DNA from: Pseudomonas taiwanensis DSM 21245
GTDB taxonomy: Bacteria > Pseudomonadota > Gammaproteobacteria > Pseudomonadales > Pseudomonadaceae
Length of the DNA: 64,000 nt
NCBI RefSeq assembly: GCF_000425785.1
Contig: NZ_AUEC01000019.1
Span: 1 to 64,000, forward strand
Direction: 5' to 3'
Position 1 is the first letter of the stretch, and each line of letters begins with the position of its first letter. A program made the translations under genes and the position numbers. Shown one piece after another: positions 62,051 to 64,000 of this stretch. A model generated the notes under the pieces. The model ran no database searches. It was not told the origin of the DNA and was given only the letters and a program-made list of their open reading frames with translations.

Positions 62051-63388
62051 TCAGGCCGCGCCGCGGGCGGCTTCCCGGCTGCCTTGTGCTGGCAGTGGCT
62101 CGTGCAGCGAGATCCGCGATGTCTCCGGTAGCGCCAGGCCGCCCAGCAATGCCACCAGGGCAATCACCACCAGGTAGAATGCTGGCGCAAGGCTGCTGCC
62201 GGTCTGGCCGATCAGCCAGGTCGCCACCAAGGGCGCCGTGCCGCCGAACAGCGTGTAGGCCACGTTGTAGGTGATCGCCGATGCGGTGTATCGGGTGCGG
62301 GTCGGGAAGGTTTCCGACAGCAGCGCCGCGGTCACCACCCCGCTTAGCAGCGCCCCGACCGCCAGCAGGATCACCCCCAGCAGTGCCCCGGACATCGACC
62401 CGGAACTGGCCAGCCAGTAAGCAGGGAACACGCAGGCCATTACCCACAGGCAGGTGAAGCCAATGGTCTTGCGCCGTCCGACCCGGTCCGAGAATGCGCC
62501 AGCCAGCGGGCAGCCAATGGCGGCGAACAGCAGCGCCACGGTAGTCACCAGCAGCGACTGGGCGCGGGTCAGGTGGCCAACCAGTTGCAGGTAGGTGGCG
62601 AAGTAAGTGGTGAACATGTAGAACGACAGCGCCGTCAGCGAGATGAAAGCTCCCAGGTTGCGGATCGCCCGGCCATGGGTGCGCAGGGTCTCCTTGAGCG
62701 GCGAGTGCTCGTGTGCCTTGCCCTCGGCCATGGCTTCGCGGAAGGCCGGGGTTTCTTCCATGCGCCAGCGCAGGTAGAGGCCGACCAGCCCCAGCGGCGC
62801 GGCGACCAGGAACGGAATGCGCCATCCCCAGGTGTTCATCGCTTCGCTGGTGAGGCTGGCTTCCAGCCCGTACGCGATCACTGCGGCGCAGGCGAAGGCC
62901 GAGAAGGTCGAAACCGGAACGAAACTGCCGTAGAAGGCCCGGCGGTTTCTGGGCGCGTGCTCCATCAGGTAGGCACACGCACCGGCATACTCGCCGCCGG
63001 CAGAGAAGCCCTGCAGGCAGCGTGCCAGGGTCAGCAGTGCGGGGGCGGCCAGGCCAATGCTGGCATAGGTCGGCAACAGGCCGATCAGGGTGGTGGAGCC
63101 GGCCATGAGCAAGATGGTCATCGACAGGACGCGCTTGCGCCCAAGCCGATCGCCCAAGGCGCCGAACACAATTCCGCCCAGGGGGCGCAAGGCAAAGGCC
63201 ACGGCGAATACCGCGAACGTCTTGAGCAGCGCCACGCTGGCATCTTCGCTGGCGAAGAACTGGCTGGCGATCAGGGTGGCGAGAAAACCGTAGACGGCAA
63301 AATCGAACCACTCGACGAAATTGCCGATGGCCGAAGCGGCGATGACGCGGCGTAGCGTGGCGGGGGATACCTCATGAGGTGCGGACAT
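62051..63388 (-). CDS. MFS transporter, metabolite:H+ symporter (MHS) family
   Basis: 445 residues, 12 helices. MHS marks are GNFVEWFDFAVYGFLATLIASQFF, noted as GNFVEWFDFAVYGF, the loop GALGDRLGRKRVLSM, and helix 4 with QGFSAGGEYAGACAYLMEHAP. It resembles importers of citrate, shikimate, proline/betaine or aromatic acids; the exact substrate is unclear. It lies downstream of a GntR/FCD regulator on the same strand, separated by a REP pair; that regulator is the likely controller. Convergent with ku. Confidence 0.86.
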   Translation of the reverse strand: MSAPHEVSPATLRRVIAASAIGNFVEWFDFAVYGFLATLIASQFFASEDASVALLKTFAVFAVAFALRPLGGIVFGALGDRLGRKRVLSMTILLMAGSTTLIGLLPTYASIGLAAPALLTLARCLQGFSAGGEYAGACAYLMEHAPRNRRAFYGSFVPVSTFSAFACAAVIAYGLEASLTSEAMNTWGWRIPFLVAAPLGLVGLYLRWRMEETPAFREAMAEGKAHEHSPLKETLRTHGRAIRNLGAFISLTALSFYMFTTYFATYLQLVGHLTRAQSLLVTTVALLFAAIGCPLAGAFSDRVGRRKTIGFTCLWVMACVFPAYWLASSGSMSGALLGVILLAVGALLSGVVTAALLSETFPTRTRYTASAITYNVAYTLFGGTAPLVATWLIGQTGSSLAPAFYLVVIALVALLGGLALPETSRISLHEPLPAQGSREAARGAA

Positions 63389-63550
63389 GCGTGTGCTCTC
63401 CGGTGGTCATAGGCAGCCTGGATGAATGTAGAGCGGTCGGGCCGCTTTATCGTTGTGGTACAGGCAGTAGACAGGCCAGCGCGGGTGAGTGCTGCTTCGA
63501 GGGCGACATCGGGATATCTGTTTTGACCGTTTGTCGTGCGATACGGCCCC

Positions 63551-63634
63551 GTAGGAGCCGGCTTGCCGGCGATGCGACCCATGCGGTGCATGCACCGGCC
63601 GAGCGGTGATGGTCGGCAAGCCGGTTTCCACAAC
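63551..63634. repeat. Inverted pair of REP elements
   Basis: GTAGGAGCCGGCTTGCCGGC (63551-63570) and, inverted, a second copy at about 63608-63634 (opposite strand TGGAAACCGGCTTGCCGACC), with a perfect 14-bp palindrome CGGTGCATGCACCG (63584-63597) between them. GTAGGAGCCGGCTTGCCGGC is a common Pseudomonas REP core. The rest of the 266-base gap 63389-63654 shows no gene. Confidence 0.85.
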
Positions 63635-63654
63635 GACCGTCCAGTCGCAATCGC

Positions 63655-64000
63655 TTAGACGGTGAATACGACGCCAGTACGCGATGCGGCATTGCGAATA
63701 TGCTCCTGCATGGCCCGTTGCGCTCCAACTTGCGAACGCCGTGCCAGCGCGCGGAGGATCTTGCGGTGCTCCTGCCAGGTTTCCATGGCGCGCTCGGGGC
63801 GAATGAACGGAAGCTTCTGGCTTTCCAGGAAGATCTCCTGGCTGGCGGTGATCACCTGCAGCATCGCCTGGTTGCCGCAGGCTTGCAGTAACTGCTGGTG
63901 GAAGGCGAAGTCCAGGCGCGCGGCCGCTTCGAAGCGACCGGCCCGCAATTCCACACGCATGGCCTCGACATTGGCCTCCAGGCGGTCGATGTCGTCAGCG
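63655..64000 (-). CDS. GntR/FCD-family transcriptional regulator, partial at window end
   Basis: The frame stays open to base 64000 on the minus strand; about 115 residues are seen, all from the C-terminal FCD helical ligand domain. Metal-site histidines fit FAFHQQLLQA and, later, TWQEHRKILRAL and MQEHIRNA. The DNA-binding domain lies outside the window. Its position upstream of the MHS transporter at 62051 suggests control of that gene. Confidence 0.8.
   Translation of the reverse strand, partial: ADDIDRLEANVEAMRVELRAGRFEAAARLDFAFHQQLLQACGNQAMLQVITASQEIFLESQKLPFIRPERAMETWQEHRKILRALARRSQVGAQRAMQEHIRNAASRTGVVFTV

Overview
The window looks like a chromosomal accessory region of a fluorescent Pseudomonas, most likely of the P. 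putida group. It has high GC, many LysR-type regulators, vanA/vanB/vanR, a ydcSTUV-patD polyamine locus, a bacterial Ku gene, REP-type repeats and a small Cys-rich protein of a Pseudomonas type. No rRNA, tRNA, CRISPR array, transposase gene or integrase was seen. Species assignment is inference from gene content.

Layout. 1-2530: a small unknown ORF and a large class 3 lipase, AT-rich in its first half. 2548-12645: housekeeping and metabolic genes (ilvE, a GNAT protein, argC, an SH3-domain membrane protein, a VOC-fold protein, an AbrB-family permease) interleaved with four LysR genes. Two copies of a short palindromic repeat (8932-9024 and 10393-10537) lie at gene ends and supply three stop codons. 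12846-18202: a secreted Gly/His-rich protein, a PBP2 paralogue, a DASS-type anion transporter and adhP. 18268-25400: a ydcSTUV-type ABC importer flanked by two paralogous gamma-aminobutyraldehyde dehydrogenases. 25532-34306: two LysR genes, a kinase/M23-like/aminotransferase fusion, a membrane HD-GYP-like sensor with a long insertion, and a lipoprotein. 34426-37315: vanAB with VanR-type operators, and convergent vanR.

37463-57000 is the most interesting part. One operon (flavin-dependent oxidoreductase, FMN reductase, GH3 glycosidase) and a second (Hyi-like isomerase, the large and small subunits of a C-glycoside deglycosidase-like enzyme, MFS transporter) are followed by a divergent Bcr/CflA transporter and a TetR regulator. 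All four promoter regions carry the same roughly 20-bp dyad, centred on AGAATTCT, which I infer to be the TetR operator. A neighbouring reverse operon encodes a pyranose-oxidase-like GMC flavoenzyme, another TIM-barrel isomerase and a Gfo/Idh/MocA oxidoreductase, next to two porins and three LysR genes. Together these give every step expected for oxidative cleavage of C-glycosides: uptake, C3-oxidation, C-C cleavage and processing of the keto-sugar, plus O-glycoside hydrolysis and possible aglycone oxidation. This is a predicted catabolic system; the substrate is unknown.

57334-64000: an MHS transporter coupled to an M20 amidohydrolase, an LDH-like malate dehydrogenase, the small Cys-rich gene, ku, another MHS transporter, a REP pair and a GntR/FCD regulator cut by the window end. 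Start codons were chosen by Shine-Dalgarno fit and family length. No database search was run; all family calls are from motif recognition.
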